A DNA stretch of 64,000 nt, from assembly GCA_031254035.1 (NCBI GenBank), contig JAIRVF010000124.1:1-64000 (forward strand). The letters are read 5' to 3'. Under the pieces are notes generated by a model. That model was not told where the DNA came from and searched no databases. It was given only the letters and a program-made list of their open reading frames with translations. Made by a program: the position numbers and the translations under genes. Shown here piece after piece: positions 50,233 through 59,697 of the stretch; positions within the stretch are counted from its first letter, which is position 1, and each line of letters starts with the position of its first letter. The DNA comes from Paenibacillus sp. GTDB lineage: Bacteria; Bacillota; Bacilli; Paenibacillales; Paenibacillaceae.

Positions 50233-50912
50233 ACCGGACGGCAGGCGTAATGAAAATGCATTGGCATGACAAGTTTATTTGGATATATACTCCATGGATC
50301 ATTTTACTGTTTAGTTTCGTGGTGAACCTGATCATAGGCATTTTTACAGGTGGTAAAGAAGACTTCAATACAGGTGGAATTATCTCCATCTTTATCTATA
50401 TGTTTATTTGCAGTATGGTCATTCTGGGGCAAACCTTTCCGTTTGCGCTTGGGATGAACGTGCGGAGAACAGATTTCTTCGTTGGTACAAGTGTGATGGG
50501 ACTGCTTGTATGCGCGGCTTCGGGGGTTATTCTGTTTCTCCTCTCTATTCTAGAGAAGCTGACCGATGGTTGGGGTGTGCATTTACATTATTTCAACATT
50601 CCGTTTATAAACCATATTTCCTCGTTCGCACGTTTTGGTATCTATTTTATCGTTTTGGTGCACATGTTTTTTCTAGGACTCGTCATTTCGAGCGTATATC
50701 GCCGGTATAAAAGAAGCGGAATGTTTGTGTTGTCTACCGTGATCTTCATATGCTCCAGCATCACCAGTTTTGTATTAACGTATTACGGAATGTGGCTTGA
50801 CCTGTTCAGTTGGTTCTCCCGGCACTACATGGAGCTGTTTTTCTGGATGGCCCCTGTTGCGATTCTTTATGCGCTATTGTCTTACGGCATGCTTCGCAGA
50901 GCGACGGTTTGA
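50229..50912 (+). CDS. ABC-associated membrane protein
   Basis: A 227-residue protein with six hydrophobic helices, beginning after a short basic N-terminus with FIWIYTPWIILLFSFVVNLI. No family motif is recognised; the size and position match the permease subunits of YtrA-YtrB operons. A conserved-looking LGMNVRRTDFFVGT loop between helices two and three resembles the coupling region of ABC-2 permeases. It overlaps the ATPase gene by four bases and is followed by a terminator. Confidence 0.8.
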   Translation: MNRTAGVMKMHWHDKFIWIYTPWIILLFSFVVNLIIGIFTGGKEDFNTGGIISIFIYMFICSMVILGQTFPFALGMNVRRTDFFVGTSVMGLLVCAASGVILFLLSILEKLTDGWGVHLHYFNIPFINHISSFARFGIYFIVLVHMFFLGLVISSVYRRYKRSGMFVLSTVIFICSSITSFVLTYYGMWLDLFSWFSRHYMELFFWMAPVAILYALLSYGMLRRATV

Positions 50913-51015
50913 GCAGGCCTCGAGATATAGTTGACTTCACTTCTTTGTTGGCCCCCGCGGACTCGTATATAACAAAACAGCTGTGATCAAGTCTTTGTTT
51001 ATATGAAAATAAAAT

Positions 51016-51079
51016 GAACGGCGTGGCCTGTAAGCTGTATCCAAATACAGATCAAATGGGCCCAAAGCCGTTCTTTTTT
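51016..51079 (+). terminator. Terminator after YtrA-type operon
   Basis: Outer stem GAACGGC/GCCGTTC and inner CTGTAT/ATACAG stem, tail TTTTTT. Nothing else is visible from 50913 to 51170. Confidence 0.8.
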
Positions 51080-51174
51080 GGTGCCAGATTTGACGAACCT
51101 AGTTGCTGAATTTGATGCGAAGAGGACTTTTCTATTAAGTTCTAATATGTTTTAAAACTTTTTTGAGAAAATAT

Positions 51175-51204
51175 TTGACGATAATAGGCTTGCCATGGTA
51201 AGAT
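51175..51204 (+). promoter_or_regulatory. Promoter of tRNA-Leu
   Basis: TTGACG, 18-base spacer, TAAGAT, about 50 bases before the mature tRNA. It fits a sigma-A promoter. Confidence 0.65.
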
Positions 51205-51253
51205 ATATCTTGTCGCCGCGAAAGAAACAAACGCGAAAGACACTAACTAATAT

Positions 51254-51337
<84 letters not shown>

Positions 51338-51344
51338 TCAACCT

Positions 51345-51389
51345 AAAAAGCTCTTGAATTTGTCTTCTTAGACGGTTCAGGAGCTTTTT
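51345..51389 (+). terminator. Terminator of tRNA-Leu
   Basis: AAAAAGCTCTTGAA pairs with TTCAGGAGCTTTTT. Confidence 0.85.
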
Positions 51390-51546
51390 GCATTAGCTCA
51401 GTTTGAAAAAGGCTGCTTCATAAGCGCATGCTGCGTTCGCCTAAAAGTGTTCAGTAGGCCCGGCTGCCTTCATCCATGCAAATCATCGGTTCAACTTTTT
51501 TGATACAGGCATTATCTAAGCGAGCGGGGAAAGGACATGACGAATC

Positions 51547-52083
51547 ATGAACAATCAAACGCAGGAACGAACCAAAGGAATCATTATCAATGCTTTTATC
51601 AAATTGCTCAATGAAAAAACGTTTCTATCTATTAGCATCCAGGATATTTGTGATGAAGCTAAGGTTCATAGAAGCACCTTTTATCGATATTTTGTAGATA
51701 AATTCGAACTATATAATCAAGTAGTAAATATGATTGTAGCCACTCTTTATGACCATGCTTCCAAGAACCGTAATCACTCATTGGTTGAGGAAGTTCTCGA
51801 CTATGTCGATGCGAATAAGGCTCTCGTTTTAAATATAACATTTAAAAATGAAAGTAACGAATTGTATAATTCAATTATTAAAATGGGAGCGAAAATAATC
51901 CATGAGAAAGCATCATACATGGATGATGTTATTTCACGTAAAATTCGTGAATCGAATCATCCAGAGATTTTATGTAGTTTCTATTGCAGTGGAATGATTG
52001 AAGTCGTCAAGCAATGGGTTAATCAAGAATACCCCTATTCAAAGAATGAAATTGTTCAAATTTTAAACGAAATATTAGCTTAA
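51547..52083 (+). CDS. TetR-type transcriptional regulator
   Basis: A 178-residue TetR regulator: N-terminal helix-turn-helix INAFIKLLNEKTFLSISIQD then EAKVHRSTFYRYFVDKFELY. The C-terminal domain resembles the TetR_C_33 branch. It lies 106 bases before an MMPL-family exporter gene, with a 29-bp palindrome in between, so it probably represses that gene, as is usual for TetR-MMPL pairs in bacilli. Start ATG at 51547 has a weak ribosome site (AAAGGA, 12 bases away). Confidence 0.92.
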   Translation: MNNQTQERTKGIIINAFIKLLNEKTFLSISIQDICDEAKVHRSTFYRYFVDKFELYNQVVNMIVATLYDHASKNRNHSLVEEVLDYVDANKALVLNITFKNESNELYNSIIKMGAKIIHEKASYMDDVISRKIRESNHPEILCSFYCSGMIEVVKQWVNQEYPYSKNEIVQILNEILA

Positions 52084-52096
52084 AAGAACAAAATGA

Positions 52097-52125
52097 GATA
52101 AGTGTCTCATTCTGAGACGATTATC
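52097..52125. promoter_or_regulatory. Palindrome: TetR operator or terminator
   Basis: GATAAGTGTCTCA and TGAGACGATTATC match as inverted repeats at 11 of 13 positions with centre TTC. The size suits a TetR dimer site upstream of the MMPL gene; the following CTTTTTT also lets it act as the terminator of the tetR transcript. Confidence 0.55.
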
Positions 52126-52189
52126 CTTTTTTGATGATAGCCCTCCCCCTCGATCCTTGATATATTACGTTGTTAGGAGGGGGAAACAT

Positions 52190-54802
52190 ATGCAGAAGTG
52201 GTTTGAAAAAATTGGTGATTTTATTATTCGGCGTTCGAAACAAAATATTATCGCGGTTCTAGTTTTGACGCTTTTTTTCTCATTGGGACTTTCTAAGCTC
52301 GAGTTGAAAATGGGAAATGATGTTTTTGTCGATAGTAAATCAGAAATTTACAAAAATACCGAGGTATATCAAAAGAATTTCGGTGGAGATGGTATTTATC
52401 TATTAATAAGCGGGGTTAGAGATGATCTCATCTCACAAGCCACGGCTCAAGAAATTGTACGGTTTACAGACAAAGCGTTGAAAATAAAAGATATAACGGG
52501 ATCGACCCATTATATCGCGCTCATGAATGAGCTTCTTTCCTCGAATAATCCTTCGCTGGCGTTTAGCAATAACAGTTCAAGTTCGGACTTGGAAACAGCG
52601 CTTATGAATGCGATCAGCAACGATGATAAAAAGAAGATCGAAACGGGTATGAAGGAGAGCTTGACAAAAGATCAGATTCAGAAAATACAGGAATTCACCC
52701 AAAAGCAGCTATCCCGTGAGCAGTTGCAACAATTGAATATGGAGATGGGGAAGTTACAGCAGCTGCCAACGGCTAATCAGCAATCGGAAATCATGCAATC
52801 CATTTTAACAAAGGAACAGCATGTAGCAATTGAGAGTTTCACGAAACAAATCCTGACAGAAAATCAACAAAAATCAATTCAAAAGCAAGTCATCAAAGCT
52901 TTGCCTGCGGTGCAAGATATGAGCGATGACTTGCTTCGGAAGATGGTCTTCTCGGATAATGGTAAAATTCCATCCCAACTTGAGCAATTAATTCCGGAGA
53001 ACGGCAAACATATATTGATTGAACTGGGAACTTCAGATCATACGGATATGTCAACATACGTGCGAATTAACGAGGAGTTAAGTACATTAATCAATGAAAG
53101 CCATTTTGGGGCCAATTTGACGATTAGAACTGCGGGAGTTCCTGTAGTTTTAGGTGATGTTCAAGGCGAAGTGATCTCGACAATGGTGTTAATGCTATCT
53201 CTTGCTGTCGTGTTAATGATCGTTGTGTTGTTCGTGGTATTCCCTGTCCGCAGACGCATTATTTCTTTGTGCTTCGTTCTAATAGGTCTCATCTGGACGT
53301 TTGGCTTCATGGGGTGGGTTGGAATTCCAATTACCCTTGCAACCATGGCAACCTTACCTATCATTATCGGACTTGGAACAGACTTTGGCGTACAGTTCCA
53401 CAATCGATATGAGGAAGAGTATCATCAAAGTAATTACGATGGAGATCATGCTGTAAAAAATGCTATAAAGCACATCGGTCCAGCAGTAGGCATTGCCGTC
53501 ATCATCATGGCGCTTAGCTTCCTCACGATGTACTTATCGAAGGCGCCGATGATGCAGCAGTTCGGACTGACGTTGGCACTAGGTGTTATCTTTTGTTATA
53601 TTGTTGAAATTTTGCTCATGTTCTCTACATTTAAGTTGCTTGACCAAAAAAGGAAACAAGTAAAGATCAAATTAAAAGAAGACGCATGGCTTTCGCGTTT
53701 CCTTGGAAATTATGCAGGGTGGGTCAGCAAGGCAGCCTTGCCTATCTTAGCGATCTCTATTGTTCTATCGGCAAGTGGATTCTCTGTCGAACATAAGATT
53801 CCTGCGGAGTCCAATATTATGAAAATGATTCCGCAAGATATGAAGCCCTTACAGGACACGAGTTATTTACAGGAAGTCGTTGGCTCTACAACGTACATTA
53901 CTTTATTAGTAGAGGCTAATGATATCACTCAACCTGATGTGATGAACTGGATGTACGAATTCGGAGAAAAGGTTGAAAAACAATATAAGGAAGTAACAGG
54001 AGTAACAACGTTACCATCGTTGATCATGCAGCTTAGCGGAACAGATACGTTACCGAAAGAAGAGGAGCAAGTAAAAGAAGCGGTCGTAAGCTTACCAGCA
54101 TCTATTGCCGAAAAAGTAATAAGTGAAAATCATCAATATGCAACCATACAGTTTGCGGTAAACCCTGACCTTTCATCAGCCGATCAATTCGAGTTAATGA
54201 AAAAGATCATAGATGAGATCAAAGCTCCGGATGGAATTCGTGTAAATCCGGCAGGGGCTCAGGTGATGATGTTATACGGCATCGATAATATAGGGGCTAA
54301 TAGTACTTTGATGAAAGTCGCTGGACTCGCGATTATCTTCATTGGACTACTTGTTGTATATCGTCGTATCAAACACGCGATCTTCCCGCTAATACCGATC
54401 ATTTTGGTTCTTGGATTCTCCCCTGGAACGCTAAAGTTATTAGGTATGAGCTATAATCCGTTAACGACTGCTTTAAGCTGCTTAGTACTCGGAATTGGGA
54501 CAGAATTTACGATTCTAATTATGGAGCGTTTTCGTGAAGAAGAATCCAAAGGTCTGGATTCCAGAGAGGCCATTAAAGTGTCATTATCCAAAGTTGGTCA
54601 AGCGATTACAGCTTCCGGGTTAACCGTTATTGGTGGCTTTAGTACTTTGATTTTTGTAAGTTTCCCTATCCTGCGTGATTTCGGAATAACCACCGTTATT
54701 GACACATTGTATTCGTTGATTTCTGCATTAACGATTTTACCTGTTTTGATTGTGCTATTCCGTAAAAGAAAAAAGAAAAAGGCTGGGGAAAAACAAATAT
54801 AA
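52190..54802 (+). CDS. MMPL/RND-superfamily transporter
   Basis: An 870-residue membrane protein of the MMPL/RND type with 12 expected helices in two homologous halves. After the first helix comes a large outside loop that includes an unusual Gln/Lys-rich helical insert (about residues 115-245, for example QLSREQLQQLNMEMGKLQQL). Helices 4-5 carry LATMATLPIIIGLGTDFGVQF and the second half the matching LSCLVLGIGTEFTILIMERF; the acidic residues (GTD, GTE) are the proton-coupling type. Family members export lipids, hopanoids or drugs. GGAGGGGG lies 6 bases before ATG at 52190. Regulated probably by the upstream TetR. Confidence 0.9.
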   Translation: MQKWFEKIGDFIIRRSKQNIIAVLVLTLFFSLGLSKLELKMGNDVFVDSKSEIYKNTEVYQKNFGGDGIYLLISGVRDDLISQATAQEIVRFTDKALKIKDITGSTHYIALMNELLSSNNPSLAFSNNSSSSDLETALMNAISNDDKKKIETGMKESLTKDQIQKIQEFTQKQLSREQLQQLNMEMGKLQQLPTANQQSEIMQSILTKEQHVAIESFTKQILTENQQKSIQKQVIKALPAVQDMSDDLLRKMVFSDNGKIPSQLEQLIPENGKHILIELGTSDHTDMSTYVRINEELSTLINESHFGANLTIRTAGVPVVLGDVQGEVISTMVLMLSLAVVLMIVVLFVVFPVRRRIISLCFVLIGLIWTFGFMGWVGIPITLATMATLPIIIGLGTDFGVQFHNRYEEEYHQSNYDGDHAVKNAIKHIGPAVGIAVIIMALSFLTMYLSKAPMMQQFGLTLALGVIFCYIVEILLMFSTFKLLDQKRKQVKIKLKEDAWLSRFLGNYAGWVSKAALPILAISIVLSASGFSVEHKIPAESNIMKMIPQDMKPLQDTSYLQEVVGSTTYITLLVEANDITQPDVMNWMYEFGEKVEKQYKEVTGVTTLPSLIMQLSGTDTLPKEEEQVKEAVVSLPASIAEKVISENHQYATIQFAVNPDLSSADQFELMKKIIDEIKAPDGIRVNPAGAQVMMLYGIDNIGANSTLMKVAGLAIIFIGLLVVYRRIKHAIFPLIPIILVLGFSPGTLKLLGMSYNPLTTALSCLVLGIGTEFTILIMERFREEESKGLDSREAIKVSLSKVGQAITASGLTVIGGFSTLIFVSFPILRDFGITTVIDTLYSLISALTILPVLIVLFRKRKKKKAGEKQI

Positions 54803-54830
54803 GCAACCTAGACCGCAACATGATTAAAAG

Positions 54831-54877
54831 CAAGCAGGATCTATGATTACTTTTAAAGTAATTATAGATCCTGTTTG
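54831..54877 (+). terminator. Terminator of MMPL gene
   Basis: Long stem CAAGCAGGATCTAT and ATTACTTT pairing with AAAGTAAT and ATAGATCCTGTTTG, tail TAATT. Confidence 0.75.
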
Positions 54878-55008
54878 TAATTGGTTAAGAAAGCACAGTC
54901 TTGTTCCATCACTTGAGCCGATGAAACCTGCGGTCTATAATCCAGGTGATTCAAAATATTGCGTTTAATATCAATTGGACCGTTAACTTCCCTTAATTCT
55001 TGCTTCAT
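54862..55008 (-). CDS. Doubtful 48-codon ORF in gene-free gap
   Basis: The gap from 54803 to 55290 has only this minus-strand frame: 48 residues beginning MKQELREVNGPIDIKRNILN and ending inside the MMPL terminator. A better-looking but shifted frame lies just upstream (around 55070-55010), so this may be the rest of a frameshifted gene. I do not recognise a family and do not see a ribosome site. Confidence 0.2.
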   Translation of the reverse strand: MKQELREVNGPIDIKRNILNHLDYRPQVSSAQVMEQDCAFLTNYKQDL

Positions 55009-55281
55009 TTTTATCTGCCGTTTCTAGTGTCGGCCTTTTCTTCTGAGGCTCTATTGTAACAATCTGATTCTGAAAGTTCGGTTTCGGTCCACGAACGGGT
55101 TGCCTTAATTGGGGCTCTTACAGATCAACCTTACCACCAGTAATTTAGATATGGTTAGCTGACCTTGTGGGGATACCGACAAATAAAAGCATCATACCAT
55201 GGGAGACAGCCAGAGAGTAGTTGTCAAATGGGATATCTTAAAATAGGTCTATAAGCTCATTTTCCAGTTTTATTATATAAT

Positions 55282-55998
55282 AAGGCATACATTTCCTTTT
55301 TTAATGTTCTCACTGGCGTATTGGCTCTTACTTCTATAGCACCTATATCCGCTTCTGCCGCACCTGCTTCTGGAATCGAAGCTAATAAGCAATTTGACCA
55401 AGTTGAAGTTAACTCGCCTGAAGACTACATAGCTTAGTTGAAAGGACAAGATGGTTCAGAAAAAACGTTGGAACAGTTTAGTAAGCTATCTGAATCAGAA
55501 CAAGAAAAATTCATTGAATATATCAATGATCCAGCAGTAAACAAGGAGTTACTAGATGCTATGGCTTCCAGTAAAGGTGAAAAAGTGTCGCTTTATGGTG
55601 GAGATATAGTAGTGAGACAAAAGTCTATTACTCCTGGTGAAATCTCTATACGCCAGGCAGACTATGTAGTTTACCAAGTAGCAACTTCAACAGTTTTTGG
55701 GGTAGATGTTGTACAGATAAGAGAAAGTGTAGAATATCGAGTAAAAGGCACACCTGGGAACCAAACGATATCAGAAATTCTGAATGGTGGCGGTAGAGTA
55801 GATAAATATTGGGTTCCATTAGGGAAAATGGATGTGAAGGATGACAAGGGATACGTTAGTTCAGGAAATCGTGCAGTACAACACTCGGTATTCACAACCT
55901 CTTTTGTTCATCCTAAATTAGGATTGACTGTAAACACAAATGACCTTACAGTATATGGGAATATAAAGGGCCAACCTGATGATTGGAACTTTAAATAA
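55282..55998 (+). pseudogene. Secreted protein gene with in-frame stop
   Basis: The frame encodes a signal-peptide-like start (VLTGVLALTSIAPISASAAP), a short mature stretch to EDYIA, then TAG at 55435-55437, then 186 more codons in the same frame. The latter begins LKGQDGSEKTLEQFSKLSES and folds as a probable beta-rich domain (GEISIRQADYVVYQV, later VNTNDLTVYGN). No ATG, GTG or TTG starts the signal part (only ATT codons are available). Thus it has lost its start and gained a stop. I do not recognise the family. A small membrane peptide gene follows after 6 bases. Confidence 0.55.
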
Positions 55999-56004
55999 AG
56001 CCAT

Positions 56005-56115
56005 ATGAAAAAGAAGACTTTGTTTATCATAATCGGAGTCATTATAGCAATCATTATCGTCTTTTTCTTTTTAAACTTACTGGCGACTAATAATCTGCAT
56101 GTGCCTTCCCACTAA
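56005..56115 (+). CDS. Small hydrophobic membrane peptide
   Basis: A 36-residue peptide: MKKKTLFIIIGVIIAI, a single membrane helix through about residue 26, and a short polar tail. The ribosome site is weak (AAAG). It lies 6 bases after the stop of the secreted-protein gene, in the same orientation. It may be a genuine small membrane protein, the signal region of a truncated gene or a companion of the secreted protein. Confidence 0.4.
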   Translation: MKKKTLFIIIGVIIAIIIVFFFLNLLATNNLHVPSH

Positions 56116-56292
56116 CTACGATGTTCCCAAAGAAATTAATGTAATGGTATCATCCCCTTACAGTGGACAGTGAAAAAAGACCTCATTATATGATGAGATC
56201 AATACTGTTAGCCGGGGGGATTTTTTATGCCGACACGCAAAAACCATAATACAGTATTTGTGACCTCATTATAAGATCAACGAATTCTCAAA

Positions 56293-56391
56293 GCCTGCCG
56301 GTGCTCTTCGATATCCGGAGGCAGAGAAAGAAGAGCAGCAGCGCTGCAACCTGGACACGTCAGGAAGTCGCGCAGCTGCTCGTTTTATTTT
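56293..56391 (+). terminator. Double hairpin with T-rich tail
   Basis: First hairpin CTGCCGG/CCGG-A-GGCAG (56296-56324), second GAGCAGCAGCGC/GCGCAGCTGCTC (56333-56344 and 56370-56381, 11 of 12 paired) followed by GTTTTATTTT. The gap 56116-56700 holds no clear gene; a third hairpin-forming block GGGCTGTCTCAC...GGGACAGCC lies at 56625-56668 and resembles IS or MITE ends. Confidence 0.5.
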
Positions 56392-56700
56392 CGCTGACGA
56401 TCGATAATTTATGGTATCAATGAAATTCCCTATTACTAGGAAATGGAGGTCGTCTTTTTGTATCATGTATTTTACTGCTCCATCAAGCTACGAGTTCTTC
56501 AGTGGTTCGCGAACAGTACAGGGATCATCTTCTATCAGCTGCATAAACAACAATTACTCTTTTTTTCGAAGTGTCCAAGGGGGCAGTTCAGGTAGGAACG
56601 TTACTCTAACCCGACCTTTTTTCAGGGCTGTCTCACAGGTAGTAAAAACTACTTTATGGGACAGCCACTTATATTGCATAAAACCGTAATCCTCCAGGTG

Positions 56701-58134
56701 TTAACGGTCAACAGAAGATCGAAAGTTTCGTAGATTCACCAGCTGATATACTAGCCATACTACGGAAATAACTAGCATCATATCAAAGCAGACGTTAAAC
56801 AGAAATAGATGCTTGCCTAGATCCGCCTGACCGTCGCCCAGGATAGGGACCATGAACCCGATGATTCCTACCAAACCGATCAACATCATCAATTCAGTCC
56901 GAATTCGGCTGATTCGGTCCCGGCGGCGGATGTATTCCCAAATAGCTACGGCATAATAGACGGCATAGAACAAGGCAATAGAGAGCAAGGATCTGGGCAT
57001 ATGTGTATTCTTGAATTGACTCCAACCGCTGTAGCTGTAAGCTAGAGTGCCTGAGGGCATATTCTCCTGCTTCACATAAGACCCTAGATAATAGGGGCGG
57101 ACGCTCATGCTATTGTTTGCAGCAAATTCCATTTTGTCTATGAGTCTGGTAGGATGTTTGAAATAGAACAACAAAATATTCTTATGCGAGACCCTGTCAT
57201 AAAAATCGGGTTTCATTTCCGGGGCATCCTGCTTGATCGCCGTATTCGTCTGAAAATAGTTCGTACCAGCCAGTACGGATAGATGCTCAGGCAAACCTAG
57301 CTCTTTCAGATCTCCCTTGACATCGGGAGAATCGTTCAGAACTCCGTAGAAGACGGTCTGATAGATATTGATATTTTTCAGTTCTTTAGGAGCGGCAATA
57401 TACATAACAACCGAAATGATACAAATCGAAGCCGACAGCCCGATGGTAAGACGGCGCCAGCTTAGATTGTTTCGGAGCGTCATAAAGCGCAGACCGACCA
57501 AAGCGAACAAGATACCGACTGGAGCATTTTGAATTTTGGAACCAGTCAGGAACAATACCGAGATAAAATACAGCCAAAGTACTTGTTTTGAAGGATTCTT
57601 CTGATTAAGCAAACAAAGGCCAAACCCTGTTGAAAGCAGCATAAATACAAGCGCGACTGGTTCACCGTACAGAGAATTGAAATAAGCGATATAGCCTACA
57701 TCGTAGAACATAAACAGCAGGCAAATAGCTAATACGGCTCCCACCAGGATCGATTTATATTTGTTATGACGGACGATGACGTAAGTTGTCGCCAGCAGCA
57801 GCAAGGAGTAAATAGCCCCAAGTACGCGTATATCGAAGGAAGACGGATGAATGATATACCCAATCAAGCGGGCAACGGCGACAACAATAATTTGCGTAGA
57901 AATATATTGCAGCTGAAAAAAACGATCATACGCAAAGTATTGGTGAGCATATCCGAAAAAACGGTCACTATAAGAATCGGTCGGAACTCCGTAATTCAGT
58001 CCGGCGGTCCCCATAACTCGCAGAAAGTCGCCATTGTCCGCTACTCCGATAAATGGCTTCGCGAACAGAATATATCCGATGATACATATACCCGCCAGCA
58101 CGGCAAGCCACTCGACGGAAAAAAACTTTTTCAT
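56701..58134 (-). CDS. GT-C-like multi-pass membrane protein
   Basis: A 477-residue protein with about eleven helices. After the first helix the loop reads PFIGVADNGDFLRVMG; an acidic D-x-G-D pair in this place is typical of GT-C glycosyltransferases, so a lipid-linked sugar transferase is possible. Large extracellular stretch at about residues 255-370 lies between helices. It follows the anti-sigma gene by 18 bases on the same strand, so it is probably in the ECF sigma operon. I cannot name a family with confidence. Its substrate is unknown. Confidence 0.7.
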   Translation of the reverse strand: MKKFFSVEWLAVLAGICIIGYILFAKPFIGVADNGDFLRVMGTAGLNYGVPTDSYSDRFFGYAHQYFAYDRFFQLQYISTQIIVVAVARLIGYIIHPSSFDIRVLGAIYSLLLLATTYVIVRHNKYKSILVGAVLAICLLFMFYDVGYIAYFNSLYGEPVALVFMLLSTGFGLCLLNQKNPSKQVLWLYFISVLFLTGSKIQNAPVGILFALVGLRFMTLRNNLSWRRLTIGLSASICIISVVMYIAAPKELKNINIYQTVFYGVLNDSPDVKGDLKELGLPEHLSVLAGTNYFQTNTAIKQDAPEMKPDFYDRVSHKNILLFYFKHPTRLIDKMEFAANNSMSVRPYYLGSYVKQENMPSGTLAYSYSGWSQFKNTHMPRSLLSIALFYAVYYAVAIWEYIRRRDRISRIRTELMMLIGLVGIIGFMVPILGDGQADLGKHLFLFNVCFDMMLVISVVWLVYQLVNLRNFRSSVDR

Positions 58135-58152
58135 GGGTAACGATATCCTTCC

Positions 58153-59070
58153 TTAATGAGCTAATATCACTTGGGCAAATGTAACAAGTTGTTCTTTGGT
58201 AACGGCAGGGCCGGAGATGGTGTAACTTAGGAAGCCGTCCGCGCTCTTTTCAGCCCAGTGCAGGGTATCATCGTAATAATAGGCTTCTGTGCCGTTCATA
58301 TTTACAATCATATCCTTGGACGGATTGGTGACAAAGAATCTCGGTTTCTCAACGCCCTTTACAAAGAGTACGCTTAAACGGATCTCTTGTCCATTGTTCT
58401 TATATTTTAATGCAGCCAACTGGATTTCGCTTCCCGGCTTTCTCGTATAGTAGGCATAGTCCTTTCCGTCCTCTGTTCGGGCGAAGATAAGACTGCTTTC
58501 AGACTGGTTTTGCGGCTCCATGTAAAGGCAGCCAGCTGCAAATTGGTAACCGTCAGGCATATGACTGGTAAGATGGCTATTTGCAAGCGGCCCTTGGATT
58601 CCATCGATAAATGTGCTGCGATCGAGATATTCAATAGGAGACGTCGTCCCTGAAATATTGTCGGTCGTCTTGTTCGTGATCGCTTCCTTGCTTCCAAAAT
58701 AGACGGTGGCAGACTCGCCCGGCGCTATTTGCTTTCTGACATCATCTAGTACTTTATTCTGCCAATCAGGAACTTGCAAATCCGTCTTCTTAACTTCCAT
58801 GACCGTGTTTCCCTCTTTATCCCGCAAATCTAGCCATTTGCTCGCCGCATAAGAAAACCCGCTCAAAAGGCCGACGAGGCAAATCGCGATGGCTGCCCTT
58901 TTCCAAGTCATGACAGGAGTTTTACGGGGTGCCTTGGAGGTGCTTCCCATTTGATCTATTCGCTGCATGATACGATCAGAGAAATCCCGTTCAGGGATAT
59001 ATGTCGTTTCAATCACCGTTTTTATTTTGCTGACTGTGCCTGTTTCTGGCGAAGAATCAATAGGTTTCAT
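58153..59070 (-). CDS. Anti-sigma factor, DUF4367-type
   Basis: A 305-residue protein that spans the membrane once (WKRAAIAICLVGLLSGFSYA, about residues 55-75). The first 50 residues are cytoplasmic and should bind the sigma factor, though no zinc HCC motif is seen. The outside part ends in a DUF4367-like domain: PDGYQFAAGCLYMEPQ, EIQLAALKYKNNGQEIRL and VTKEQLVTFAQVIL. Its start overlaps the sigma gene stop by 14 bases, so it is the sigma factor's regulator. A broken relative lies at 6010-6708. Confidence 0.82.
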   Translation of the reverse strand: MKPIDSSPETGTVSKIKTVIETTYIPERDFSDRIMQRIDQMGSTSKAPRKTPVMTWKRAAIAICLVGLLSGFSYAASKWLDLRDKEGNTVMEVKKTDLQVPDWQNKVLDDVRKQIAPGESATVYFGSKEAITNKTTDNISGTTSPIEYLDRSTFIDGIQGPLANSHLTSHMPDGYQFAAGCLYMEPQNQSESSLIFARTEDGKDYAYYTRKPGSEIQLAALKYKNNGQEIRLSVLFVKGVEKPRFFVTNPSKDMIVNMNGTEAYYYDDTLHWAEKSADGFLSYTISGPAVTKEQLVTFAQVILAH

Positions 59071-59632
59071 TGGCGTGTCCCTCCATTTGCCAAGACCGGA
59101 GCGGTCTCAGTCTTTTTTTGATTCGCTCATACTTTTTGCGCGCGGCGGCCGGTTTACAGCCTATGATCTGCCCGATTTCCTCAAAGCTCCGCTCATCCAC
59201 GACCCTCAGCAGAATCAGGTTCCGGTCTTCCGAGGAAAGATGGCCGAGTATCTCGCCGACGAGAGAGCTATAATCGGTTTCACATTTGGCGCTTAGCTGC
59301 TGCTGGAGGTACAAGCTGAATATTTTATGCCGGGCGTTCCGTTTTTGCAGTAAATTAATGCAGTGGTTATAGGAAATCTTGTATAGCCATGCGGTGAAGG
59401 AAATGTGCTCCTTATAGCGGTCGATATGCTGATAGCATTTGATAAAAATATCCTGCACCGCATCCTCCGCTTCCTGCTGCTGGCCTAGCATATGGTAGCA
59501 ATAAACGTGAATTCGCCGCTGATATTGTTTGACCAGGAGCCGAAACGGCTCTTGCTGACCGTCTTGTACCTGTTTGACGATCCGCTCGATATCAGCATCG
59601 CCTAACGGCTCGTCGGTGTGAACTGGTTCCAT
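59057..59632 (-). CDS. ECF RNA polymerase sigma factor
   Basis: A 191-residue ECF sigma factor: region 2 as FRLLVKQYQRRIHVYCYHMLG then EAEDAVQDIFIKCYQHIDRY, and region 4 as LILLRVVDERSFEEIGQIIG. ATG giving MEPVHTDEP is supported by AAAGGAG 7 bases upstream, in place of the longer frame at 59668. With the anti-sigma and membrane protein it forms an operon of three genes read leftward. A 12-bp palindrome GTGACAGGTCAC (plus 59698-59709) upstream contains TGTCAC, which resembles -35 elements of some ECF groups, so self-activation is plausible. Confidence 0.92.
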   Translation of the reverse strand: MEPVHTDEPLGDADIERIVKQVQDGQQEPFRLLVKQYQRRIHVYCYHMLGQQQEAEDAVQDIFIKCYQHIDRYKEHISFTAWLYKISYNHCINLLQKRNARHKIFSLYLQQQLSAKCETDYSSLVGEILGHLSSEDRNLILLRVVDERSFEEIGQIIGCKPAAARKKYERIKKRLRPLRSWQMEGHANETY

Positions 59633-59697
59633 GCGTGCACTCCTTTCGGTTTGGGGCCCCTTTTTCACCCCTTATAACAGAACAAAAAGTGGTTTTG

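Noticed and set aside
56220..56275. 15-codon frame after GGGGGGA starting MPTRKNH
   Set aside because: Has a good ribosome-like site but ends after 15 codons; probably a leftover of a deleted gene.
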